Shown here piece by piece: positions 38,905 through 49,659 of a DNA stretch of 64,000 nucleotides. The position numbers were made by a program, and so were the translations under genes. The DNA comes from Epiperipatus broadwayi (taxonomy: Eukaryota; Onychophora; Udeonychophora; Euonychophora; Peripatidae): positions 1-64,000 of the forward strand of contig JAQFVV010000980.1 in NCBI GenBank assembly GCA_028023455.1. Reading direction: 5' to 3'. Every line of letters starts with the position of its first letter. Within the stretch, counting starts at the first letter, position 1. The notes under the pieces were generated by a model that did not search any database, was not told the DNA's origin, and saw only the letters and a program-made list of their open reading frames with translations.

Positions 38905-40245
38905 GCCTAAAAATACATTAATTAAGTCTCTAGCCTCATCTGGCTCCAGGTTTGGTCAATTAGCCAAGGCTGACAAGTTTGTTTATTCTCATCTTTTATC
39001 TTGTAGAGGGATTTGAAAAATCGATTAACCATTGAGTCATCACAGCCATGATCAAATATCATGCTACATCTGGCAGTCCAAATTGAGAAGTTAATAAAAG
39101 TGGCCAGTCTTATTGTTCCAAATTGACCCTTTTTAATTGCAGCCTTAAGAGAAATGTTAGCTGGGTCATTGCCATTTATCTGGTCTAACGCTATATTACA
39201 GAGATAAGTTAACAAATCAGATTGATCCAGAATGTGGTCAATTGACTCCTCCTGTTTGTTACATAGGGGACAAAGGGGGTTGATGTTGTAACCCCTTTGG
39301 TAGTGAAGAAAGGCCCCAATGAGTAGTGCTCCAAGGATGATTTTTATTAAAAAATCAAATTTTGGACTCAGTTTGATGAATTTGTTAATTTGGAAAATCG
39401 AGAGATTCCTACTGGGAGTATATTAACAGATTTAGTTTTTCCAGGAAAAATTAATTGATAAACTTCCCAATATGATAACTTCCCCTGAAAAAGGGAACCC
39501 AATGACTGGAAGTTTTGAATAATCACTGTAACTTGCTTTTGTAACCAAATGCTTCTCCATCTAGGTGGAGGTCAATCAGTAGGCTCTACCTTTTCCATGG
39601 GGATGGTGCACTCCATATCAAGATTATCCTTAGAAATCTTGAATAGTATGTTATGAGTTCATTGGAAGTAAACCATCTTCAGTGAGTGAAGGCTAAGGCC
39701 ATTAAGAAGCTTGGGTTTTTATAATACATTGAGGCTGAAGTCTTGCCTCCCCAGCAAAGTTTTCTGTATAAGGTTTCAATTTTTTGGATAAACTTGCCCA
39801 TGAGGGAAAAATCCTGCTAAATAATATGTTATTTTGGGCAATACTATAGCATTAAGTAGTGCTACCTTCCCCAACAAGGACAGGTAGACTTTAGATAGTG
39901 ATGTTACTATAGAATTGACCTTATCTAATAAGGAAGCTTCGAGTTCCCTTCTCATAATGGTTGGGGGGAGGCTAGGGGGAAGCTGAGAAATTTCTGAGGG
40001 GGGCTTCAAATCCACCTGGTATTTGCTTGCCTGATAGAATTGACTATATGGACAATTTCACTCTGTTTACTCTGAGACCAAATTTGTGAGAAAGTTGGTC
40101 CAGGAGTTCCTCAAGCCTAGTGAACTCATTCTGAGATGAGAGGAACACCACCACATCATTCATATAGGAAATATGTTGAATGTTCTCCCTCAGCATATGG
40201 ATGGCTATCCCAGGAAAGACAGCCTCAATGCTTAGCAGTAATGGG
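38905..40245 (-). pseudogene. Tx1/L1-like LINE, 3' part of reverse transcriptase ORF
   Basis: From about 40240 downward the minus strand gives HISYMNDVVVFLSSQNEF, the YADD region with the active site changed to YMND. KFGLRVNRVKLS follows, matching the GxKVNxxKS motif. SLLGKVALLNAIVLPKITYY (in 40015-39776) matches the thumb-region LxGKVxVLNALxLPKLxY. Further on, NINPLCPLCNKQEESIDHIL (about 39260-39300) is a zf-RVT-like zinc-binding motif (C-x2-C then H). The 97-codon frame 39215-38922 ends the protein. The G+C content is visibly higher than the flanks, as in a recent insertion, but at least three frame breaks and the lost catalytic aspartate make it dead. It is 5'-truncated at about 40245. Confidence 0.8.
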
Positions 40246-40396
40246 GTTTATTATTTATTTATTCATATTATATTTGATTATCTATAATATTCTTTAAAGT
40301 CTTAAGAATGCTATAAATTATATTTCTATTTGAAATTAAAAAGGGGATAGTATTCCTATGCCATTGAGATTGTATCTTTCAGGATATATGATCAAT

Positions 40397-40480
40397 ATAG
40401 TCCTTACTACTTTACTTTTCACCATATGTCTCATGATTATAGTCCTTACTACTTTACTTTTCACCATATGTCTCATGATT
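40397..40480. repeat. 42-bp tandem duplication
   Basis: Two exact-looking copies of a 42-bp unit (TAGTCCTTACTACTTTACTT at 40398 and 40440). The period keeps frame, hence the repeated VLTTLLFTICLMII in an incidental open frame. Confidence 0.9.
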
Positions 40481-40699
40481 ATTATTATATTATCATATTA
40501 TTATTTATTTACATCCAACTACATTTTATTATTATTAATTTGGGCTAGTCTTTGTTTTACTATTGTAAGAATGAACTTTTAACCGGCATCTTGAAATGTG
40601 TGAATAAGTTCTATAAAAAATTACATAATAAAAAAGAATAAGAAAGCAAAGTATTCCCTACTAATAGTTATATCTTTTTAATTGCCCAGAATTTTAAAT

Positions 40700-41965
40700 A
40701 AAGTGAGACAGAAAATAAAATCTATGAAGAAAGAGAAAGGCTTAGAAAATGATAGAATTATAACTGATATTTTAAAAGAAGCATGTGAATAAATAGAAAC
40801 ATTGTTGTCAAAGTTATAGACCAATATGTAAATGATGAATGTTAACTAGATGAATGAAAAACAAAAGAAATTAGAAATTACAGTCACATTAATCATCTAT
40901 CATTTCTATGAATAAGCTGAATTTAAAAGAAATTTTAGCATAGAGACTCACATCCTTGTATTCAGAAGTCCAATGAAAATGAGTTGATATTATGCTTTAG
41001 ATTTGTAAATTATCAATAGACATTTGATTTTACTATCATCAAAGTATAAACCCAGAATATTTTTATATCCTACAAAATATTTATCAAAATGTGACATAGT
41101 AATTAGATTATACTAAAATGACAAACATTGTATGACTCAGTGATTCCATATCTTTGAAACTTTTTACAGCAGTTTTACAAGAAGTGTTTTGTGCATTAAA
41201 ATGGAAAGTTATGAGAATAAAATTACAAGACTCTTATTCTAATCATCTAAATTTTGCAGATAATGTGGTTATTTTTGTAAACAATACTTCAGAGCTTCAG
41301 AAATGTTGCAAGGGTTGTCAGATAAAAATAAGAAAGTAGAACTAAAGACAAATGCTAAAAAAATGAAATGGTAGTGGATTTTCATCAGAAAAAGAAAATT
41401 AATATTATTAATCAATAATTTGTAAAAAAATAACAACTTCAAATATCTAAATAAGAATATTAACAAAGAATATTAACAAAGATGGAAACATAATGGATTA
41501 AATTAATTCTAAAATTAACTATTGATAGAAATAATTTAATATATATATATGAAAATAAAGATTTTTAATGGCTATGTTTTACTAATTATTACATTTGAAT
41601 AGGAGACTTGAACATTTGTCAGAAGAACATTAAAGAAACTTTAAGTCACTCAATCAAATTTGTAATGCAAGAAGAGATCAAATGCTAAATATATGGGTGA
41701 AAAAATAAACTGGTATTACTAACAACATTGAAACAATTAAGTGAACTGAAATAAAAATTGAACTGGAAATATTTTTAGAAAAAATATTAATAAATGTATA
41801 GTAGAAATCTTAAATTGAATCCAAAAAGTTGTTTTTAAAATCACATATGAAATGAGTGAAACGAATAAGAAAGTTTTCTGGTAAGGTGTAAAAAAGAGGC
41901 TATGGATCAGAAAAACAGGTCAGTCATGAAGTGGGTTGATGATGATTAAAAATAATGATGATGAT
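40700..41965 (+). pseudogene. RTE-type LINE, degenerate copy with (GAT)n tail
   Basis: Fragments occur in the correct order. ACEXIETLLSKL lies near 40780. INPEYFYILQNIYQNVT lies near 41050, matching the EPxYIxLLxNIYxN motif. ISLKLFTAVLQEVFCALKWK (about 41150) matches SPKLFTAxLEEVFRxLxW. SNHLNFADNVVIFVNNTSEL (about 41240) is the FADD active site changed to FADN. The C-terminal MLNIWVKK*TGITNNIETIK (about 41690) matches the same part of the 25.2-kb copy. It ends at GATGATGATTAAAAATAATG with GATGATGATGG at about 41936-41966. Stops are frequent, so this copy is much older than the one at 25 kb. Confidence 0.8.
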
Positions 41966-42774
41966 GGTTTCCTCATTAAATTATCAGCTGTAAATAGATT
42001 AGCTGGCTCTATAGAACTTATAGCAAATCCATTGTGGGCTACTAAGAAAAACATAATTAATACTTATTATATGTCATTAGTGTCAACTTTATCTCCTATT
42101 AATTTCTAATTTATTTTACATTTTCTTTCAAAATTCTGATCTAAATTGGATGGATCTTTATGGGATGCATTTAAAATAGAAAAAATGTGCAAACATATAT
42201 TAAAAATGTATAAATAAATAGAATACGAGAATAAATGTTAATTTAAAATTGTAGTTTTGGAGGGAGGAAATATTGATAACAGATTTTATTTTGGTTGCGT
42301 GATTAACTGCTAACCAATTGATATCATGCTTCATTTATCAAACAAAATCAACAACAATAAGATTTTATATATTATATATAAAAGCTTTTTTTTATGTAGA
42401 AATAAATTTTAGATGTGTTATATTAAATGGCGTCTTTAATACTAAAATGTTTGCTCTATTAGTGAATATATATTAATATGGTGCAACGTCAAAATGATAG
42501 CTATATTAAAAATTCAGTGATATAAGATTCGTTCTTTGTTTTCAGAAGCAGCTATTTTACTAAATTTAGATTTTTAAGACTATCAAGTTATTGGGTGATA
42601 TAAAATTTAAATTCTTGATATACGAATAATACAGTTCTTGCATTTATTAAAACAAAACAAATTCTGACTCGGTTTCTAACAACGAGTAATTTGATTTAAA
42701 AAAAAAAACAATATATTTTTTACATAACACAATAATACATTGTACAGGCTTAAACCTGCATTTATATATGTAAT

Positions 42775-42870
42775 ATATTCGGGATTCGAACTCAGACTTT
42801 CACACGACCCACTTCTCTCAGTGCCATCTCATATTGCTGACCCACCTAATCACACACATGTTGAAAAGAT
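42775..42870 (-). mobile_element. tRNA-derived SINE remnant, family 3
   Basis: On the minus strand it carries GTGGGTCGTGTGAAAGTCTG followed by a near-consensus B box GAGTTCGAATCCC. The first part recurs on the plus strand at 49598-49620, identifying a dispersed repeat. The A box is less clear (GTGGGTCAGCAATATG). Confidence 0.55.
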
Positions 42871-43470
42871 AAATAATCACCAATTTACGTACAATTAAAT
42901 ACGGAGATTCTTAAGCAATCCAGATATTTAAAAGTAGGAATTCAACAATTTAGAAAGTGATTTGTGGATTAAAATTGCAAAGAAGAAATATAATCATTTA
43001 CTAATGAGTGCCACTTTAAATCTTTTTTATACACTGGAAAATATATGGGCCAGCAAAGCAGTATCGTAATTCTATTAAATTTATAGACTACTATTTTTTT
43101 TATATAGTAATGATGTTATTCCAAATGGGTGGTGAGAATATTTTGAACAATTTTTGAATAATGATATAAAAATTAGGTAATAATTTTTAATAATACATCT
43201 CATTTAGATTTATACAAAAATATTCAGTTTAATGAAACTTACACACCTTTTTGTAATCGTAAAAATAAAAAGCGTCAGGTTATGAAGAGATATCTAAAAA
43301 AGTTTTAAAATATGATGGTGATATATTAGCATTAAAATTACGTAAGTTTTTTCGAATTATATGAATCCATTACGTTATTTCAGATTTTAAGGATGTTTTT
43401 AGTGTTACAGTTTATAAAACTAATAAGTTAGCAATGTCTGCAAAAACTATCATGAAATATAATTTAACCA

Positions 43471-43584
43471 GTCAAGCTTTGTTAGCCGAGAGATCAGCGC
43501 AACTGCCTTGCAAGCAAGCAGTTGGTTGCAGACAGTTGTTGCGGGTTCGCCTCCCGGCCGATGCTATGACATATGGAAATATAT
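43471..43584 (+). mobile_element. tRNA-derived SINE, family 1, with 14-bp target duplication
   Basis: GTTAGCCGAGAGATCAGCGC (A-box region), AGTTGGTTGCAGACAG, a B box GGGTTCGCCTCCC and the signature GCCGATGCTATGACATATGG. The direct repeat ATATAATTTAACCA flanks it at 43457-43470 and 43585-43598. It interrupts the RTE reading frame between the first two reverse transcriptase motifs. Confidence 0.92.
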
Positions 43585-43939
43585 ATATAATTTAACCACT
43601 AATAAATTGTTTGAAATCATAAATGAGGAATTATCAGAGACTCAATATGATTTTTAAAAAATTAGCAAGCACTAATAGATTTGATTTTGTTATTTAAAAA
43701 ATTCAGAAGCAATATTAAAAACAAATGTGTAATTTCTATATTATTTTTAATGATATGTTCAGCTCAATCAGAGATTTGTTGCAATGTTTAAAATTAGTGT
43801 AATAAAATGAAAAAAAAAAAGATTATTATTGCTAGCAAAAAATCTAAAACATTTATTTTTTTTAATTTTAGAATATAATCTTTGAAACAGTTTATGGAGC
43901 ACTTCATTAATGATTTAAGCATCAACATGCAGTATTGTT

Positions 43940-44024
43940 GTCAAGCGTTGGTGGCTTAGTGGTTAACATGGCTGCCTTTCAAGCAGCTGGCCCAGGTTTG
44001 CTTCCTGGTCAATGCATTTGATAC

Positions 44025-44056
<32 letters not shown>
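43940..44056 (+). mobile_element. tRNA-derived SINE, family 2, with (AAT)n tail
   Basis: GTTGGTGGCTTAGTGGTTAA is a good tRNA A-box region. CTGCctttcaaGCAG forms an anticodon-like stem and loop, and AGGTTTGCTTCCTGG is a B box with flanking T-stem pairs. The body ends ATTTGATACATAATAAT and runs into about nine AAT units. It is tRNA-like over its whole length but has no CCA-end stem, so it is a retroposon, not a working tRNA. Confidence 0.85.
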
Positions 44057-44057
<1 letters not shown>

Positions 44058-44067
44058 CTGCGACTTT

Positions 44068-44716
44068 TTTTTCACATTAAATAGTGAAGCTATAATTTTA
44101 CTCTAATTTATAATAGCTTTGCTAAGCGCTTTCGAGATTTAATGTTTGAATCTCATACTCATAGCTTTGTAACTAACGATTGTTATGATTATGCAAATGC
44201 GTTTGAATTTTTAATTAGTCCATTGTTTAGAGAGAGCAAAACATGCCTCTCTTCTATTAATGGCATTAATGTCATTTGCTATATAGAAAGCTTCTTTAAC
44301 TTTTCTTTTGGCATCATTTTTTTCTGTACAAATTATTTGGGCAGAACTAGGTTCAAATACATGGCCTGTAGCTGCTTGGTGGTCCCAGAATACTGATGAT
44401 CCTTCATTTTTATTTTTGACCCTATTGTAGACATACCTATGTTAATAAATTCTTGTGTTCAGGTTCGCCCGAGTTTCACCATAATATGATGCATGGCAGC
44501 CTAATTGAGGGCATGCCATTTTATAGACCACATGAGGGGCTTGATCTCTATATGTTTTATCTTTAGCATTATTTATCAGCCGGTTAGTGTTGGGAGGTGT
44601 TCTGAAACAAAGCTATGAGTATGAGATTCAAACATGAAATCTTGAAAGCGCTTAGCAAAGCTATTATAAATTAGAGTAAAATTATAGCTTCACTATTTAA
44701 TGTGAAAAAAAAGTCA
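44068..44716 (-). pseudogene. Penelope-like element fragment (GIY-YIG) with inverted 3' ends
   Basis: The minus strand from about 44575 reads APHVVYKMACPQLGCHASYY then GETRANLNTRIY, a GIY-YIG nuclease start. SSVFWDHQAATGHVFEPSSA and KRKVKEAFYIANDINAINRR follow, the family's conserved H-x-H-like and KEALYI regions, down to about 44220. The frame is nearly unbroken except for one stop where the EH motif should be. The flanks 44068-44165 and 44605-44716 are inverted repeats of about 100 bp, with TTTGCTAAGCGCTTTCGAGA on the left. So the 5' junction carries an inverted copy of the element's own 3' end. No reverse transcriptase is left. The plus-strand 84-codon frame is a shadow. Confidence 0.85.
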
Positions 44717-44758
44717 CATACTTATAATTACAATTTTACTAGTGAAGAGAAAAACAAT

Positions 44759-45090
<332 letters not shown>

Positions 45091-45564
45091 CATGCAGTAT
45101 TGTTATTGATAGATTTTTAAATCTGAACCAATTAACAGTAAAAATGAAAACAATATTTTCTTTGCTTCTAGATTTACAGTATGTTGATGATGTACAATTT
45201 TTGACAACCTAGAAGTTGATCTACTGAATGTTTGAAAGCAATCAACAAACATTTTGGTTTAATGATTTAAATACAAAATAAGTCAAGTTTTTTATCAGCC
45301 AATAATGGAAAAATAATCTTCAATTACTTTTATCTTAAATAATTAACAATTTAAAAATGTGAATCAATATAAATATTTTAATAACTTTAAAATAAAAGAT
45401 GAACTTGGGTGTTAAGATGTGACAGTAATGTGTAATTACTGCATTTAATAAATTGAAAGATAAGATAATTAAAAAATTTTAAATAACGTTTATCCAATAA
45501 AACAATATTAAAAAGTAGAAAGAATAAGTGTAATAAATAAGAAAATTAAAATTAAAAATATTAA

Positions 45565-46745
45565 ATAAATAGATATAAAAACAAATGTTAAATATAGCAA
45601 ACAGATAAACAAAATTATTAATATATATAATTAATTATTTGTTTATCTAGCACCATGTTTTTTTCTAATAATCATAAGGAAATCACCCTGACGCACTATA
45701 TAAATTTAAAAGTGATTGATTATGACTATCACAGTCTCATTTTTAATGCTTAAGATTGGTTTTTATATATAGATAAAAAATAAGATGGATTCATTCTTAT
45801 TTCTTCAAAGAATCTTTCTTGTATTTAGAGTGAGGATATTCTTCAGTTTTATAAATTCATACAATGCATATTGAGGTGATTCCTTTATGACTCTTAAAGT
45901 TATTAATAATAACAAATTAAACACATATAAATAGTTAATAAAAACATAATGATATATTAAATAATAAATATGTAAATAAAAATAGAAACAACGAAAAAAA
46001 ATTTAAGTATTATTTATGAAATATTCAAAATATGATCAAGAAATATATACTAAATAAAAATATAAGAGAAATGAAAAATTTAATTATAACAAGATTTAAT
46101 CTTTGCTTCAGTGATCTCACTGATAATGAAAAATTATTAAAAATATATTTTATATACCCTGAGAGCATTTGTGTATGTTGATATTTTCATTTGGTTTATA
46201 ATTCAAATATCATTTTAAAAAAATATTTAAGTTTTAGTTATTTTTATCAGAAAGGGAGAACTTAAAAAAAATCACATTTATGATTTTTTTTATTTTTACA
46301 AGTTATTACTTTTTTGTCAAACATTTTTAATTCTTTTTATTGTTTTTTATATAATTTAACAAAAAAAATATAAATAAATATTTTTAAAATTTAAATTATA
46401 ATTAACATTTATTAATAATTCATTATAGACAAGAATTATAGCACTATTTATTTTATTTTTCATTTATAAATGGCTCATTACATTATTGATTAAAAAATAG
46501 CAACACTGAAAATTTTTAATTTTTTATAAAAATTCTTGTAAAATATTTTTTTTACTTTTTATTTTAATTTTAAAGGAAGTAATAAAAAAAATAGAGTAAA
46601 TATATTTTCTTTCACTTTTTTCTATTGGATTTAATACAATTGTGCATTGTTAATGCTTAATTCTATTGACATTTTCTCCATTGCATTTGTTAATAGTAAA
46701 AAAATAATAATTAAAAAATACTATAAGATATTTCAACAAATAAAA
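45565..46745. other. AT-rich spacer, nothing recognised
   Basis: A/T homopolymer-rich sequence without a readable frame or repeat boundary. Confidence 0.5.
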
Positions 46746-46750
46746 AAAAT

Positions 46751-47593
46751 GTTATAAATAATCAAAATAAGTCATAGATCACATGACCCAATTCTCTTAA
46801 GCTTGTAAGATATAAACAATGAGCATTGTCAATTGCTCAACAAACTTTGTGATAAATGCTTACCCAGAGAAAGCTTTTAAAATATTTTTATCAGGAATCC
46901 CCCAAACCTCTGACCATGGTTTTGTGCTTTGGCACTTTTCAGAGAGATGCTAGGGTAGCTTCAGACATTAGATCTAAAAATACCAACCCAAAGCCAGCAT
47001 TTATCTAAAAGTTATCTATTGAGTGGTAAATCTGAAATTTTCAGACACCTACATGTCTTCAAACCCAGCTATCCAACTCAAATAGCTATATGGGGCTGAG
47101 AGATCTTCAGCCATACCATATATTAGTAGTCTTAGCAATATAACATCACATAAGACTTAAGGCAGAGATTATAAATAGTCAAAATAAGAGTCATAGATCA
47201 CATGACCCAATTCTCTTAAGCTTGTAAGATATAAACAATGAGCATTGCCAATTGCTCAACAAGCTTTGTGATAAATGCTTAGCCACAGAAAACATTTAAA
47301 ATATCTCTGTCAGGAAACCCCCCTAACCTCTGACCATGGTTTCAAGCTTTAGCACTCCTCAGAGAGGTGCTAAGGTAACTTCAGACACTAGATCTAAAAA
47401 TACCAACCCAAAGCCAGCATTTATCTAAAAGTTATCTATTGAGTGGAAAATCTTGAAATTTTCAGACAACCACATGTCTTCAAACCCAGCTATCCAACTC
47501 AAATTGCTATATGGGGCTGAGATATTTTCAGCCATACCATATATTTAATAGTCTTAGCAATATAACATCACATAAGACTTAAGGCAGAGACTA
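46751..47593 (+). repeat. two-copy tandem array, 418-422-bp unit
   Basis: Two head-to-tail units begin TATAAATAATCAAAATAAG (46753) and TATAAATAGTCAAAATAAGA (47170). Both run through GACCCAATTCTCTTAAGCTT, ACCAACCCAAAGCCAGC and CTTCAAACCCAGCTATCCAA to CATAAGACTTAAGGCAGAG. They are roughly 90% alike. In the same order, with many changes, the units match the reverse complement of the foldback units at 36.3-37.1 kb. Shared blocks include TTCAGAC...CTTCAAACCCAGC, AGATCTAAAA, TATATGGG and a TTGCAATATA-like segment. Neither strand holds a coding frame or a hammerhead core. Confidence 0.9.
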
Positions 47594-47599
47594 TGTTAT

Positions 47600-49440
47600 A
47601 TTTTAGTTTCAATTACATTTTTAAAATGTAGTATTTATCGGTGAATAATTCAAAAGTTATATGAAATTAATGACTTTTCAAAAAAGATCAAAGTTGCTAC
47701 TGTACTTTTGTAGTATCATTCTTTGAATAGATTGTTAATTTTTTTTAGTCTTATTTTTTACTTTTTAAAAAAATATTAAATATTTGTTTTTAGTCAGTAT
47801 TGAATGTTTACATTGAGGTTTTATTTCAGTGTAATAGCTTTTTAGTAGAAATTAGCTATAAAACCAAATTGAAGCTTCTTCCAGGAAAAAGCTTTTTTTT
47901 TCTTTTCTTTTTTTTTTTTTGGTAATTGAAACTGATTTTTATTATTTTGAAGAACATTTGTACTATTTAAACATATGTTTTATCAAACTTTGTAATAAAA
48001 ATCTAGATTTAAAGCAAAACTATTTTTATTTCATTAAAAATATTTTTTCTGCCTGATGATAAAATAGAAATCTTTCCTTCTGTTTATTTATTTTTGTTAT
48101 ATGTTAGATTGCTTTTATTTTTGAACTTATATTTTTGATAATTTTTTTTAAAAAATGTAAAGGTATAATGAAGGATAATTTTTATTTTATTAAAAAATAA
48201 AATAGAAAGAAAAACATTGATTATTCCTAGTGGTTAAAAATTGATTGATTAAAGCTTAACATGTACACTATAAAATTAGATATTAAATCAGAATTTCTAT
48301 TTTCAAATTCACTCAAAAAAAAATTTGCAAAAAATTATTTATTGTTTGACTGAATTCCTATTTAAAAAGTTAAGCAACATAAATATAGCAAAAAATCTTC
48401 TATTAATATACATATGAAAACACAACACATAAATCTCTAATGAAAATAATGCTTTACTAAAAATAAAATAAAAAGGAAAATAAAAACAGTTTGATATACA
48501 TTAAAAATAAACCTCAAGATAAACAATAATTTCAAAATAAAAATATTAATACTTTATTTATTATAAAATATATATACATAGTGTATTTATAATTATATTG
48601 TTTGTGTGATGTGTGTATAGAAAAGAAAGACATATATATGGTAAAGAAAAAAAATATTGCTATATATGTTAAATTTTATAATTTGTTTGTACAAATTAAA
48701 TTATAAATTGAACATAAATATAAAATAGATAATAAATCTTTTATTCAATTTGTGACATAAATTATATAAATAAACTTAATATCCAAAGATGTTATGAAAA
48801 AGTTTTATAGAGGGAGTAATAAGGAAGGATTAAAATAATAATAAAAAATGGAAAAAAATGTGTGTTTGATAAATTAAAAGAATACTGACATATTTGACTT
48901 TTTTTAAAAATTTATAATATTATTAATATTATAAAAAATTAAAACATATTAAATTGGAATAACATATTTTAAAGAAATGGATAAATGGACAAAAAATAAT
49001 AAATTAAGTATGCAGGAGTAAGGTGTACATATAAATATATTTATGCACATATGTATTAAATATTTTTAATGTTTTAATTTTATGCAAAATAATGTATGTA
49101 TTTAAAATGTATAAATAAAGTTATATATATATATATTGTAATTGAAACTTGAAGTAATTACCTTCAATTGAGTTATATGATGTCAAAAACATGAAAGAGA
49201 TAATGGTAGTGGGAGAAAGTTACCTCCATTTCTATTACAGATATTGAAACAAAATTATGATTATTTATTATGTATCTATATATATTGATATATCAAAATA
49301 AAATTATTGTATAGAATCTCATCCTCGGGGTGGACTTTGATCATTCCATCATCTCATTTTCAATTGGATGAACAGTTGAAGAGTTGGAGTGTGGAGTAGA
49401 TTGAAGCCTGTCCATTAAGGTATGAAGATTGGCTATCTTA
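47600..49440. other. AT-rich spacer, nothing recognised
   Basis: Poly-T near 47895-47925 and short TA runs (49122-49137). No gene. Confidence 0.5.
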
Positions 49441-49479
49441 ATATATATCTGAACACTTATAGCATATATGTGTAAATAT

Positions 49480-49545
49480 GATAATTTGGACTAACTGATG
49501 ATTGCTGATTTAGCATGAAATACATATATTGGTGATTATTTATTT
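49480..49545 (+). ncRNA. hammerhead ribozyme, intact core
   Basis: Order on the plus strand: stem I strand ATAAT...GGACTAA, the core CTGATGA (49495-49501), helix II TGCT-gattt-AGCA and the core GAAA (49517-49520). Helix III is ATA-ca-TAT (the last A of GAAA is its first base) and the cleavage base is A at 49528. Stem I returns as TTGGT, then an internal loop and ATTAT. All invariant core bases are present. Outer sequence (CACTTA..CATATATG and CATATATGtgttTAAGTG) can extend stem I. Such ribozymes process multimeric RNAs of Penelope-like elements and small retrozymes. No open frame is attached. A fragment of a dispersed repeat follows at 49570-49650. Confidence 0.75.
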
Positions 49546-49569
49546 TTTCAACATATATGTGTTTAAGTG

Positions 49570-49650
49570 TATCAGGGTTATGAGATAGTGTGGAGAGTGG
49601 TGGGTCGTGTGAAAGTCTGTGCTCATATACCCTATATATTGTATATCTGT
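49570..49650 (+). mobile_element. family 3 repeat fragment
   Basis: GTGGGTCGTGTGAAAGTCTG matches the minus-strand SINE remnant at 42.8 kb, with similar flanks on the left (GAGATAGTGTGGAGAGTG against GAGATGGCACTGAGAGAAG). The B box is lost here (GTGCTCATATACCC). Confidence 0.5.
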
Positions 49651-49659
49651 ATAAAAAAT

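Noticed and set aside
43471-44030. Genuine tRNA genes
   Set aside because: The A and B boxes are present but acceptor stems are missing, copies recur with target duplications and A/T-rich tails, and the bodies share a non-tRNA 3' signature.
44142-44396. 84-codon plus-strand open frame as a gene
   Set aside because: It is the complement of the minus-strand GIY-YIG domain.
46751-47593. Retrozyme interpretation of the 418-bp tandem units
   Set aside because: Length and tandem form fit, but neither unit has CTGATGA and GAAA in register on either strand.
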